In this document: in pieces, positions 18,738 through 27,224 of the stretch | Numbering within the stretch: position 1 is the first letter of the stretch | Layout: each line of letters starts with the position of its first letter | Assembly: GCF_008086175.1 (NCBI RefSeq) | Contig: NZ_VSKM01000005.1 | Span: forward strand, 124,001-188,000 | DNA from: Bizionia saleffrena | GTDB lineage: Bacteria > Bacteroidota > Bacteroidia > Flavobacteriales > Flavobacteriaceae | DNA length: 64,000 bases | Direction of reading: 5' to 3' | Program-made: the position numbers and the translations under genes | The notes under the pieces: model-generated | The model's input: only the letters and a program-made list of their open reading frames with translations | The model's database searches: none | What the model was told of the DNA's origin: nothing

Positions 18738-20075
18738 CTATTCTTTAGAAGTTTTAACCTGTCGCGAATCGAAATAATTCTTTACCGAAGTGATATCATA
18801 AGGTTTAGCCACAATTTCCTTGTTGCTATTCAGTATAAAATAAGATGGTGTGCCGCTAATATTATAATTGTCGCCTATTTCGTTATTCCATTTACCCTCG
18901 CCAAATACGTGTATAAATTCAGGAAAATCAGTAATCATTTCGTCCCAGCGTGCTTTATCATTTTCTAAAGCTATGGCAATCACCAGGATTTTTTCTTTAG
19001 CTATCGGTTTTATGTAATCTTCTAATTGCGGTACCTCCTCTAAACAATGTGAGCAATTTGTACTCCAAAATACTAAAATATAGTTCTCAGAGCTATCTAA
19101 GGCGCTCAATTTGGTACTTTCATTAATGTTTAATGTGATATCGAAGTCTGGAGCGACTTTACCTAAAGAAATATTTTTAAACGGCACAATCGCATCCATT
19201 ATTTTTCTGTCTTGGTCTGCTTTTGCAAGGTCTAATAAATAGTTGTCTGTGATATAATTTGCTATAGATTCATTGCCTGTTTCCGCAAACTTGCGCCACA
19301 TAATATCCAAAATCGTTTTCTTAACTTTAGGATTGTTTCCTATCGCTTTCACCGCTACATCTATATTTTCTTTGTAAGATGCATTAAGGACATTGCGATC
19401 TACAAAACCGTATACATAGCTAGTTGCATTTTTAATTAAAAAATTAGAGTTTTGGAGTGCGTCATCGCTAAAATCGATATTTGTAAAATAATAGTTTTTT
19501 ATGTTGTTCGAAAATGTCGTTACATCTTCGTGTACTGAAGGAATATAAGGTCTACACGCTTTTATAAAATGATTAACAAGCATTCCTTTTGAAGCCTTTT
19601 CAAACTCATTCTGTGTTTTACTTAAAATGGCGAAAATACTTTTATAGCCGTCTTTATCTACTTTCTGAGAACCATAATAGTTGCGAATACTTTGGTTGAT
19701 TAAAGCAATACTTTTATTGTAAGAGGCGTACATTTTATTCTCTGAAGAAGTGGTGAACTTCACACCGTCGTTTTTATTAAAATCGAAAGCAATGTCTTCT
19801 TTTCCGTTATAAATAAAGTCGAAATAATTATCCTCTTGTGGTTGTGCGTACACCAATCTAAATGTTCCAGACACTATGCTTTTATCTAAAGCCATTTTAA
19901 AAGTGCCATCGCTACTAACATCGGCATTGGTTATAAACGTTGCGGCATTTGGTGTTACGCGGTATAAAAAAGCAAATTTATACTCTTTTGCAGGCGAAAA
20001 TGAGCCCGATATAGTGTGCTGAGCTAGCAAAAGAGTAGGTAGAAAAGTGAGTATAAATAGAAAGTTTTTTTTCAT
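18738..20075 (-). CDS. TlpA-like thiol-disulfide oxidoreductase with DUF4369-type N-terminal domain
   Basis: 445 residues. Signal peptide about 1-19 (LLLAQ). An N-terminal beta-rich DUF4369-like domain (about 20-110) and a helical linker precede a thioredoxin-fold AhpC/TSA-Redoxin domain (about 305-440) with active-site C341-S-H-C344 in WSTNCSHC. Periplasmic, probably reducing or maturing exported thiol proteins or c-type cytochromes. The Ser-His between the cysteines is unusual for thioredoxin (usually Gly-Pro) but common in TlpA-like Bacteroidota proteins. Lies 95 bases downstream of mfd on the same strand. Confidence 0.9.
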   Translation of the reverse strand: MKKNFLFILTFLPTLLLAQHTISGSFSPAKEYKFAFLYRVTPNAATFITNADVSSDGTFKMALDKSIVSGTFRLVYAQPQEDNYFDFIYNGKEDIAFDFNKNDGVKFTTSSENKMYASYNKSIALINQSIRNYYGSQKVDKDGYKSIFAILSKTQNEFEKASKGMLVNHFIKACRPYIPSVHEDVTTFSNNIKNYYFTNIDFSDDALQNSNFLIKNATSYVYGFVDRNVLNASYKENIDVAVKAIGNNPKVKKTILDIMWRKFAETGNESIANYITDNYLLDLAKADQDRKIMDAIVPFKNISLGKVAPDFDITLNINESTKLSALDSSENYILVFWSTNCSHCLEEVPQLEDYIKPIAKEKILVIAIALENDKARWDEMITDFPEFIHVFGEGKWNNEIGDNYNISGTPSYFILNSNKEIVAKPYDITSVKNYFDSRQVKTSKE

Positions 20076-20170
20076 TGTATTAGGTTTTATTCAGTTAAAA
20101 CAAAAGTTAAGCCAGTTCGTGTCTCAAAAGCATTAAAGCATTAAAAAAGATTAACGTCGTCTTAAAAGTA

Positions 20171-23100
20171 TTAATTTAAAATCGGTTTTAAAGCAGAAAG
20201 TGCCTGATTTACCGATTTAATTTTATCGAAAGTAATAATGAGTCGTAAGCCATTTCGCGTTTCTTTTTCTTTCATCTTACACGATTGTGGGTGCTTTTGA
20301 ACGTATTGAATTACTAAATTAAAATTCTGACTTTGATAAAATTTGCTCTGTTGGTCGTTAACAAAATAGCAAATTAATTTACCTTTTTTCATTATAGCTT
20401 TTTCAATGCCTAATTTAGTAGCTATCCATTTTAAGCGCACGCTATTAAATAAATCTACCACTTGCACAGGTAATTCCCCGAAGCGGTCTACAACATCCAA
20501 TTCAAATTTTTGAAGTTCCTCTTCTGTTTTAAACGTATTTAATTGCGTGTAAAAATTTAAGCGTTCTGCAATATTATTCACATAATCATCAGGAAATAGT
20601 AATTCGAAATCGGTATCGATGGTCATATCCTTCACATATTCTTTATCTTGAATCTCATCGGGATATAAATCGGCAAACTCGTTTTGCTTTAATTCTTCAA
20701 TCGCTTCATTTAATATTTTCTGATAGGTATCGAATCCTATTTCATTAATAAATCCACTTTGTTCACCACCTAATAAATCACCGGCACCACGAATCTCTAA
20801 ATCCTTCATTGCGATATTAAAACCACTACCTAAAGCCGTAAATTGCTCTAATGCCTGAATACGTTTACGCGCGTCATCGGTCATTGCAGAATATTCTGGT
20901 GTAATAAAATAACAAAAGGCTTTTTTATTGCTTCGTCCTACACGACCACGCATTTGGTGTAAATCACTCAAGCCAAAATTATTCGCATTATTTATAAAAA
21001 TAGTGTTCGCATTGGGTACATCTAGACCGCTTTCAATAATGGTAGTACTTACTAAAACATCAAATTCACCGTTTATAAACGATAGCATTAAAGATTCCAG
21101 TTTTTTACCTTCCATTTGGCCGTGACCAATCCCAATTTTAGCATCGGGAACCAACCGCTGAATCATTCCCGCGACTTCTTTTATGTTTTCAATTCTATTA
21201 TGGATAAAGAAAATTTGCCCGCCACGTTGAATTTCATAACTCACCGCATCGCGAATAGTTTCTTCGTTAAAACGCGTTACATTACTTTCTATAGGATGTC
21301 TATTTGGCGGGGCAGTTGTAATTACCGATAAATCGCGAGCTGCCATTAAACTAAACTGAAGCGTTCTAGGTATTGGTGTCGCCGTTAGCGTTAATACGTC
21401 GACATTTTCTTTTAGTGTTTTAAGCTTTTCTTTTACGGCAACACCAAATTTCTGCTCTTCATCGACGATTAGTAAGCCTAAGTTTTTAAATTTTATGTTT
21501 TTATTGACGAGCGTGTGGGTGCCTATAATAATATCGACGTGTCCTTTTTCTAATTTTTCTAAGGTTTCTTTTTTTTGCTTAGGTGTTCTAAAACGGTTTA
21601 AATAATCTACGGTTACAGGAAATTCCTTAAGTCGTTCTGAAAACGTTTTATGGTGTTGAAATGCTAAAATGGTAGTCGGTACTAAAACGGCAACTTGTTT
21701 TCCATTATCTACCGCTTTAAAAGCCGCACGAATGGCCACTTCGGTTTTACCGAAACCAACATCTCCACAAATTAGACGATCCATTGGGCGCTCACTTTCC
21801 ATATCTGCTTTAATATCTCCAGTGGCTGTGCTTTGGTCTGGCGTATCTTCGTATATAAACGACGCTTCTAATTCGTGCTGTAAATAAGTATCTGGGCTAT
21901 ACTGGTATCCTTTTTCTAATTTCCGTTTGGCGTATAGTTTTATTAAATTGAAAGCAACGTGTTTTACACGGGCTTTTGTTTTCTCTTTAAGTGTTTTCCA
22001 AGCTTTACTACCTAATTTATAAACTTTTGGAGGCTTGCCATCTTTACCGTTAAACTTGGTTATTTTATGTAACGAATGGATACTTAAATATAAAATATCG
22101 CGCTCGCCGTACACCAATTTAATTGCTTCTTGTTTATTGCCTTCAACATCAATTTTTTTAAGTCCGCCAAAACGTCCAATACCGTGATCGATATGAGTTA
22201 CATAATCACCAATATCTAAATTGGTTAATTCTTTTAAAGTGATGGCTTGCTTTTTTGCATACCCATTTTTAAGATGAAACTTATGGTAGCGTTCAAAAAT
22301 TTGATGATCGGTGTAGCACACAATTTTGTTATCGTGATCTACAAAACCTTGAAATAACGATAACGTGAGGGTTGTATAACTTACCTCTTGCTCTACATCG
22401 TTAAATATATCGTGAAAACGCTTAGCTTGTTGCTCGCTAATGCAAGCGATATAATTAGTAAACCCTTTGTTATGGTTGCTATTTAAATTATCTATTAATA
22501 AATTAAATTGCTTATTAAAAGCGGGTTGAGGTGTCGTGTTATATGTTATTACCGTCGAGCTGTTTAACCAAGAGTGGCTGCCAAACTCTACTAAGGTAAA
22601 CTCTAATAGCTGTTTTTTTAACACCGTAGAATTACAAAACAAAGCGGTAGGCTCTGCGTGTTTAATCTCAGACGATAAGCTTTGAAATGCAGCTTCCGCT
22701 TTGCCAAAGAAATCGTCGATTCTTGAAAATAGTAGATCAAGATTTTTAGTATAAATAATTGTTTTTTGAGCAATATATTTTAAAAAACTAGCTCTTGTTT
22801 CCTCTAAAAGTTTGTTTTCGACATTTGGAATAATGCCAATTTTTTTTATCTGCTCGTTAGACAATTGGGTTTCTACATCGAAGGTTCTAATGCTATCCAC
22901 ATCGTCACCGAAAAATTCAATTCTAAACGGCTCATCGTGCGAAAAGGAAAAGACATCTACAATACCGCCACGAACAGAAAACTCGCCAGGTTCGGTAACA
23001 AAATCAACGCGTTTAAATTTGTATTCAAATAAGATTTCGTTGACAAAATCTATGGATAAATTATCGCCAACGTTAATTTTTAGGGTGTTGCGTTCTAGTT

Positions 23101-23509
23101 CTTTTCTAGTCACTACTTTTTCGAAAAGCGCATCGGGATACGTGACAATTACGGCGGGTTTTTTTTGCGAATTAATCCGGTTTAAAACTTCCGATCGCAG
23201 TAAAACATTAGCATTGTCGGTGCCTTCAATTTGGTAAGGCCTACGGTAGCTGCCGGGGTAAAACAAAACATCTTTAGGGTTAAGAAGTTGTTCTAAATCG
23301 TTTAAGTAAAAAGCAGCTTCTTCTTTATCGTTTAAAATAATAAGAAAAGGTTTATCTGCAGTTTTAAAAGTTTCGCTTAAAACGAAGGATAATGAGGAGC
23401 CCACAAGTCCTTTTAAATGGGTCTTACTTTCAGGTTGGGCAATAGCAGTTTGCAGTTTTTGCAGTTGCAAAGACTTTGAATAGACTTGCGAGATTATAGA
23501 TTTGCTCAC
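20171..23509 (-). CDS. mfd: Transcription-repair coupling factor Mfd
   Basis: 1112-residue DNA translocase that removes RNA polymerase stalled at lesions and recruits UvrA. Domains in order: UvrB-like N-terminal region (about 1-350), CarD-like RNA-polymerase-interacting domain (GDYVTHIDHGIGRFGGLKKI, about 435-510), RecG-like helicase with Walker A GDVGFGKTE (about 583) and DEEQ box (about 685), second helicase lobe with GRVGRS, and the C-terminal TRCF domain. Slightly shorter than E. coli Mfd (1148). A -7 box lies 17 bases upstream, giving a very short leader. Confidence 0.98.
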   Translation of the reverse strand: MSKSIISQVYSKSLQLQKLQTAIAQPESKTHLKGLVGSSLSFVLSETFKTADKPFLIILNDKEEAAFYLNDLEQLLNPKDVLFYPGSYRRPYQIEGTDNANVLLRSEVLNRINSQKKPAVIVTYPDALFEKVVTRKELERNTLKINVGDNLSIDFVNEILFEYKFKRVDFVTEPGEFSVRGGIVDVFSFSHDEPFRIEFFGDDVDSIRTFDVETQLSNEQIKKIGIIPNVENKLLEETRASFLKYIAQKTIIYTKNLDLLFSRIDDFFGKAEAAFQSLSSEIKHAEPTALFCNSTVLKKQLLEFTLVEFGSHSWLNSSTVITYNTTPQPAFNKQFNLLIDNLNSNHNKGFTNYIACISEQQAKRFHDIFNDVEQEVSYTTLTLSLFQGFVDHDNKIVCYTDHQIFERYHKFHLKNGYAKKQAITLKELTNLDIGDYVTHIDHGIGRFGGLKKIDVEGNKQEAIKLVYGERDILYLSIHSLHKITKFNGKDGKPPKVYKLGSKAWKTLKEKTKARVKHVAFNLIKLYAKRKLEKGYQYSPDTYLQHELEASFIYEDTPDQSTATGDIKADMESERPMDRLICGDVGFGKTEVAIRAAFKAVDNGKQVAVLVPTTILAFQHHKTFSERLKEFPVTVDYLNRFRTPKQKKETLEKLEKGHVDIIIGTHTLVNKNIKFKNLGLLIVDEEQKFGVAVKEKLKTLKENVDVLTLTATPIPRTLQFSLMAARDLSVITTAPPNRHPIESNVTRFNEETIRDAVSYEIQRGGQIFFIHNRIENIKEVAGMIQRLVPDAKIGIGHGQMEGKKLESLMLSFINGEFDVLVSTTIIESGLDVPNANTIFINNANNFGLSDLHQMRGRVGRSNKKAFCYFITPEYSAMTDDARKRIQALEQFTALGSGFNIAMKDLEIRGAGDLLGGEQSGFINEIGFDTYQKILNEAIEELKQNEFADLYPDEIQDKEYVKDMTIDTDFELLFPDDYVNNIAERLNFYTQLNTFKTEEELQKFELDVVDRFGELPVQVVDLFNSVRLKWIATKLGIEKAIMKKGKLICYFVNDQQSKFYQSQNFNLVIQYVQKHPQSCKMKEKETRNGLRLIITFDKIKSVNQALSALKPILN

Positions 23510-23525
23510 GAATTTTAATTTTGTA

Positions 23526-23533
23526 CAAAGATA
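23526..23533 (-). promoter_or_regulatory. -7 box of mfd (TATCTTTG on minus strand)
   Basis: Exact TAnnTTTG match 17 bases upstream of the mfd start codon. Confidence 0.6.
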
Positions 23534-23760
23534 GGTTTTACTTGTCTAATTTTAAATACCGAATTTTTAATAGTGTATTATGGGTCGTGCTATCTGAGTA
23601 TTGAAGGTTACACAGTGCTAATTACCTTTAAAAAAAGGTTATATATTTTTATTAAACAGACCTGTTAGAAGTTATAAATTAGTTTTTTAATCTGTTTTTA
23701 GTTCAAAAATGACTCTGTTAAAAAAAGAAAGTTTTAATTTTAAAAGGATTTAACTTTAGT

Positions 23761-23768
23761 TATATTTG
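23761..23768 (+). promoter_or_regulatory. -7 box of the TerB-like gene (TATATTTG)
   Basis: Exact TAnnTTTG match 23 bases before the ATG at 23791; AT-rich upstream DNA. Confidence 0.65.
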
Positions 23769-23790
23769 CAGCAGATAAAACAATACATAT

Positions 23791-24222
23791 ATGTCATTTT
23801 CAGATTTATTCGATAGTGGATTTAAAAAGCGTAATGAAGATCATTTTGCTTCGATTGTAAGAGTTGCAATGGATGATGGAATTATTAGTACTGAAGAGAA
23901 AGCCTTTTTAGACCGATTGGCTCGTAATTTAGATATTAGTGAAGGCGATTATGAAATAATCTTGAAAGATTACCAATCGCATCCCATTAATCCACCAACA
24001 ACTTACGATAGACGTTTAGAGCGATTGTACGATTTATCTCGTATGGTTTATGTAGATCATATTAAAGGGGATACCGAAGAAATTTTACTTCGCAAAATCG
24101 CGGTAGGTTTAGGATTTTCTCACGAAAATGTGGCTTATGTCGTAGACAAAGCATTAACCTTAGTCAGTGATGGTGTAGATGTCGATACCTTTATCGATGA
24201 AATTAAGCAAATGAATAGATAA
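23791..24222 (+). CDS. TerB-like helical protein
   Basis: 143 residues, all-helical, matching the TerB/DjlA-N type fold: VAMDDGIISTEEKAFLDRLA (about 28-47) gives the acidic Asp-Gly-x-Ile-x-x-x-Glu pattern proposed to bind metal, and a second D-x-I-K-G-D-T-E-E element occurs at about 90-98. The rest of a tellurite-resistance (ter) operon is absent, so the name should not be read as a phenotype. It converges on fbp through a shared terminator. Cytoplasmic, role unknown. Confidence 0.82.
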   Translation: MSFSDLFDSGFKKRNEDHFASIVRVAMDDGIISTEEKAFLDRLARNLDISEGDYEIILKDYQSHPINPPTTYDRRLERLYDLSRMVYVDHIKGDTEEILLRKIAVGLGFSHENVAYVVDKALTLVSDGVDVDTFIDEIKQMNR

Positions 24223-24247
24223 TACGCTATTTAAAAATTAGTATAAT

Positions 24248-24283
24248 AAAAAGCGAGCTCATAATTTTATGAGCTCGCTTTTT
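24248..24283. terminator. Bidirectional terminator between the TerB-like gene and fbp
   Basis: Perfect 15-bp inverted repeat built on AAGCGAGCTCAT / ATGAGCTCGCTT with flanking A and T runs, six-base loop; serves both convergent genes. Confidence 0.92.
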
Positions 24284-24321
24284 TTCTTTGTTAATTACGT
24301 TACCTTTTGTATTAGTTTTAT

Positions 24322-25329
24322 CTATTTCCCTTTTTGAATAAAGTCTTCTAGAGTATTCATCATTGTTTTGCTTCCGCAGAAAAACGGAACACGCTCATGA
24401 AGCTCGGTTGGTTTAATATCTAATATTCTTGTAACCCCGTCGCTAGCTTTACCATTGGCTTGTTCAGCAATAAAAGCCATAGGATTACATTCGTATAATA
24501 AACGCAACTTTCCGTTCGTCGCTTTAGAGCTTTTAGGGTACATATAGATACCTCCTTTTATCATATTTCTATGGAAATCGGAGACTAACGATCCTATATA
24601 ACGCGCCGTGTATGGTCTGTTATCTTCTTCCATTTGGCAATATTTAATATAGTCTTTTACACCTTGTGGAAAATGAATGTAATTTCCTTCGTTAACCGAG
24701 TATATGTTTCCATTTTCTGGGAATTCCATAGTTGGGTGCGATAAATAAAACGTACCAATTGCTGGGTTTAACGTAAAACCATTGACACCTGCGCCCGTAG
24801 TGTAAACTAACATTGTAGAAGTGCCGTAAACCACATAACCGGCAGCGACTTGTTGGTTTCCTTCCTGTAAAAAGTCGTCTATAGTAACAGGGGTTCCAAT
24901 AGGTGTAACACGTCTGTAAATAGAAAAAATAGTACCTACCGATACATTAACATCGATGTTTGAAGAACCATCTAAAGGATCTATTAAAACCACATATTTA
25001 TTCTGGTTGTTTTCATCCTGACTGTTTATTGTAATAAAATCGTCCTCTTCTTCACTTGCAATACCACAGACGATATTTCTATTTTTAAGCGTTTGTATAA
25101 ATTTATCGTTGGCATACACATCCAATTTTTGTTGGTCTTCACCTTGAATGTTTACATCTCCAGCGGCACCAATAATATCAACTAACCCAGCTTTGTTTAC
25201 TTCGTGACTTACCACCTTCGCAGCGAGTCTAATTGAGTTAATTAATCGGGATAATTCTCCAGATGTGTATTTAAAAGACGACTGGTTTTCAATAATGAAT
25301 TCGCCTAAGGTTTGATTTTTTCGAGACAT
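24322..25329 (-). CDS. fbp: Class I fructose-1,6-bisphosphatase
   Basis: 335 residues from the ATG at 25329 ([11 protein letters not shown]); an upstream in-frame Met would add nine residues not seen in the family. Key gluconeogenic step, fructose-1,6-bisphosphate to fructose-6-phosphate, with Mg2+. The signature [19 protein letters not shown] (about 120-140) has the metal-binding Asp residues, and EEEDDF supplies further acidic ligands. Divergent from the GNAT-aspartate kinase operon across about 120 bp. Together with pgi it indicates active hexose synthesis. Confidence 0.97.
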   Translation of the reverse strand: MSRKNQTLGEFIIENQSSFKYTSGELSRLINSIRLAAKVVSHEVNKAGLVDIIGAAGDVNIQGEDQQKLDVYANDKFIQTLKNRNIVCGIASEEEDDFITINSQDENNQNKYVVLIDPLDGSSNIDVNVSVGTIFSIYRRVTPIGTPVTIDDFLQEGNQQVAAGYVVYGTSTMLVYTTGAGVNGFTLNPAIGTFYLSHPTMEFPENGNIYSVNEGNYIHFPQGVKDYIKYCQMEEDNRPYTARYIGSLVSDFHRNMIKGGIYMYPKSSKATNGKLRLLYECNPMAFIAEQANGKASDGVTRILDIKPTELHERVPFFCGSKTMMNTLEDFIQKGK

Positions 25330-25426
25330 AAGTATTGTGTAGTGTTGTTTTTGCAAATATCGTATTTTTTAACACATTAGATAGGTTTCAATACAGATAA
25401 ATCTTTTAGACCTATTAACTTTAAAC

Positions 25427-25434
25427 TATATTTG
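25427..25434 (+). promoter_or_regulatory. -7 box of the GNAT-aspartate kinase operon (TATATTTG)
   Basis: Exact TAnnTTTG match. It overlaps the in-frame TTG at 25432, which rules that codon out as a start and supports ATG 25453. Confidence 0.7.
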
Positions 25435-25452
25435 CCCACTAAATTAGAGAGT

Positions 25453-25932
25453 ATGAGTTACAACATTCGTTTAGCTGAAAAAAAGGATATGACCGCCGTT
25501 TTAAACTTAATCAATGAGTTGGCCGTTTATGAAAAAGAGCCTGATGCAGTAGAAGTTACGGTTAAAGATTTAGAAATTGATGGGTTTGGAGCGCATCCAA
25601 AATTCACCTGTTTCGTTGCCGAAACTGAAGCTAATGTCGTGGGAATTGCATTGGTGTATATGCGATTTTCGACTTGGAAAGGCGCTGTTTTACATTTAGA
25701 AGATTTAATTGTTAGTGAGAAAATGCGCGGTACAGGTTTAGGAACCGCATTACTTAATACGGTTGTAAAATATGGCGACCAATTGGGCGTTAAGCGTATT
25801 AGCTGGGAAGTGTTAGACTGGAACGCACCTGCCATTAATTTTTACGAAAAAAAAGGCGCTAATGTTATGCGCGATTGGGATGTCGTTCACCTTAACGAAA
25901 AAGCCATAAAAGGATATCTTAAGACTATTTAA
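25453..25932 (+). CDS. GNAT-family N-acetyltransferase
   Basis: 159 residues from ATG 25453, the first start after the -7 box. The acetyl-CoA-binding motif is clear: EDLIVSEKMRGTGLGTALLNTVV (about 81-103, R/Q-x-x-G-x-G/A). The C-terminal strand WEVLDWNAPAINFYEKKGA is typical of the diamine/spermidine-like acetyltransferase subgroup. Its stop overlaps the aspartate kinase start by one base (TAATG), so the two are translationally coupled. An amino acid or amine substrate is plausible; not determinable here. Confidence 0.9.
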   Translation: MSYNIRLAEKKDMTAVLNLINELAVYEKEPDAVEVTVKDLEIDGFGAHPKFTCFVAETEANVVGIALVYMRFSTWKGAVLHLEDLIVSEKMRGTGLGTALLNTVVKYGDQLGVKRISWEVLDWNAPAINFYEKKGANVMRDWDVVHLNEKAIKGYLKTI

Positions 25933-27182
25933 TGAGAGTTTTTAAATTTGGAGGCGCTTCAATTCAAGATGCCAACGGCGTAAAAAATGTCGTGCATGTT
26001 CTCAATACAGTTGGGTATTCGCGCACGCTATTGGTGGTGTCTGCAATGGGAAAGATGACCAATGCTATTGAACGCGTAATTCATCAATATTTTAATAATC
26101 CTAAGGGATTGATAAATGAAATTGATACTGTAAAAATATATCATTTAACTATTGTTGAAGCCCTTTTTGAGAATAAAAATCACTCTGTATACACATCAGT
26201 ATCACTGCTTTTTGAAGAATTAACATTGTTCTTTAAAACCAATAAATCACCCGATTATAATTTTGTTTACGATCAAGTTATAGGCTATGGCGAGTTACTT
26301 TCTACAACTATTGTAAGCGCGTATTTAAATGAGCAATCCATTAAAAATACGTGGCTCGATGTAAGAACGTGCATAAAAACCGATAGTTTTTACAGACGCG
26401 CTAATGTGAATTGGGAGCAAACTCAAAAAAACATTTCAGAAGTCGTAGAGGCTTCAACTTTATATATCACACAAGGATTTATAGCCAGCAATCCTAACAA
26501 CTTTACAACCACTTTAGGTCGCGAAGGAAGTGATTATTCGGCTGCAATTTTTGGGTATTGTTTAAATGCCACCGATGTTACGATCTGGAAAGATGTGCCC
26601 GGAGTGCTCAATGCAGATCCTAGGCACTTTAAAAACACGGTTTTACTAAATACTATTTCTTATACAGAAGCTATTGAGTTGGCTTTTTATGGCGCCTCGG
26701 TAATACATCCAAAAACACTGCAGCCATTACAAAGAAAAGAAATACCTTTGCATGTAAAATCGTTTATTAATCCTGAAAATCCAGGTACAATAGTCAGAAA
26801 GTCCGATGGAATACAACCAAATACACCGTGTTTTATATTAAAACAGAATCAAATATTACTGTCGCTTTCAACGTTAGACTTTTCGTATGTTGTTGAAGAA
26901 AATATAAGCGACATCTTTAATTTACTAGCGTTGCATAAAATGAAGGTTGATGTTATTCAAAATTCGGCAATAAGTTTTTCGGTTTGTTTTGACGACGCAT
27001 ACAATAACTTAGAAAAGTTATTATTACATTTAAAAGCTAAGTTTAAAGTAACGTGTAAGGAAAACGTGTCATTATATACTATTCGGCATTATGACGACGG
27101 TGCTATAAAAGCCTTAGAAAACGGTAAAGACGTTTTGTTAAAACAGATGTTTCAGCAAACCGTACAAATAGTAACTAAATAA
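25932..27182 (+). CDS. Monofunctional aspartate kinase
   Basis: 416 residues; phosphorylates aspartate at the entry to lysine, methionine, threonine and diaminopimelate synthesis. The N-terminus has KFGGAS (5-10); TLGREGSDYSAAIFG and the WKDVPGVLNADPR stretch form the nucleotide and substrate sites. The C-terminal part (about 295-416) is ACT-like but short and poorly conserved, so feedback control by lysine or threonine may be weak or altered. Translationally coupled to the upstream GNAT gene. No homoserine dehydrogenase domain is fused. Confidence 0.93.
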   Translation: MRVFKFGGASIQDANGVKNVVHVLNTVGYSRTLLVVSAMGKMTNAIERVIHQYFNNPKGLINEIDTVKIYHLTIVEALFENKNHSVYTSVSLLFEELTLFFKTNKSPDYNFVYDQVIGYGELLSTTIVSAYLNEQSIKNTWLDVRTCIKTDSFYRRANVNWEQTQKNISEVVEASTLYITQGFIASNPNNFTTTLGREGSDYSAAIFGYCLNATDVTIWKDVPGVLNADPRHFKNTVLLNTISYTEAIELAFYGASVIHPKTLQPLQRKEIPLHVKSFINPENPGTIVRKSDGIQPNTPCFILKQNQILLSLSTLDFSYVVEENISDIFNLLALHKMKVDVIQNSAISFSVCFDDAYNNLEKLLLHLKAKFKVTCKENVSLYTIRHYDDGAIKALENGKDVLLKQMFQQTVQIVTK

Positions 27183-27191
27183 AGTATTGCT

Positions 27192-27199
27192 TACATTTG
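27192..27199 (+). promoter_or_regulatory. -7 box of the OlsF-like gene (TACATTTG)
   Basis: Exact TAnnTTTG match 25 bases before ATG 27225, in the 42-bp gap after the aspartate kinase gene. Confidence 0.6.
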
Positions 27200-27224
27200 T
27201 AAGTGTTAACTTCTAAAATATACA

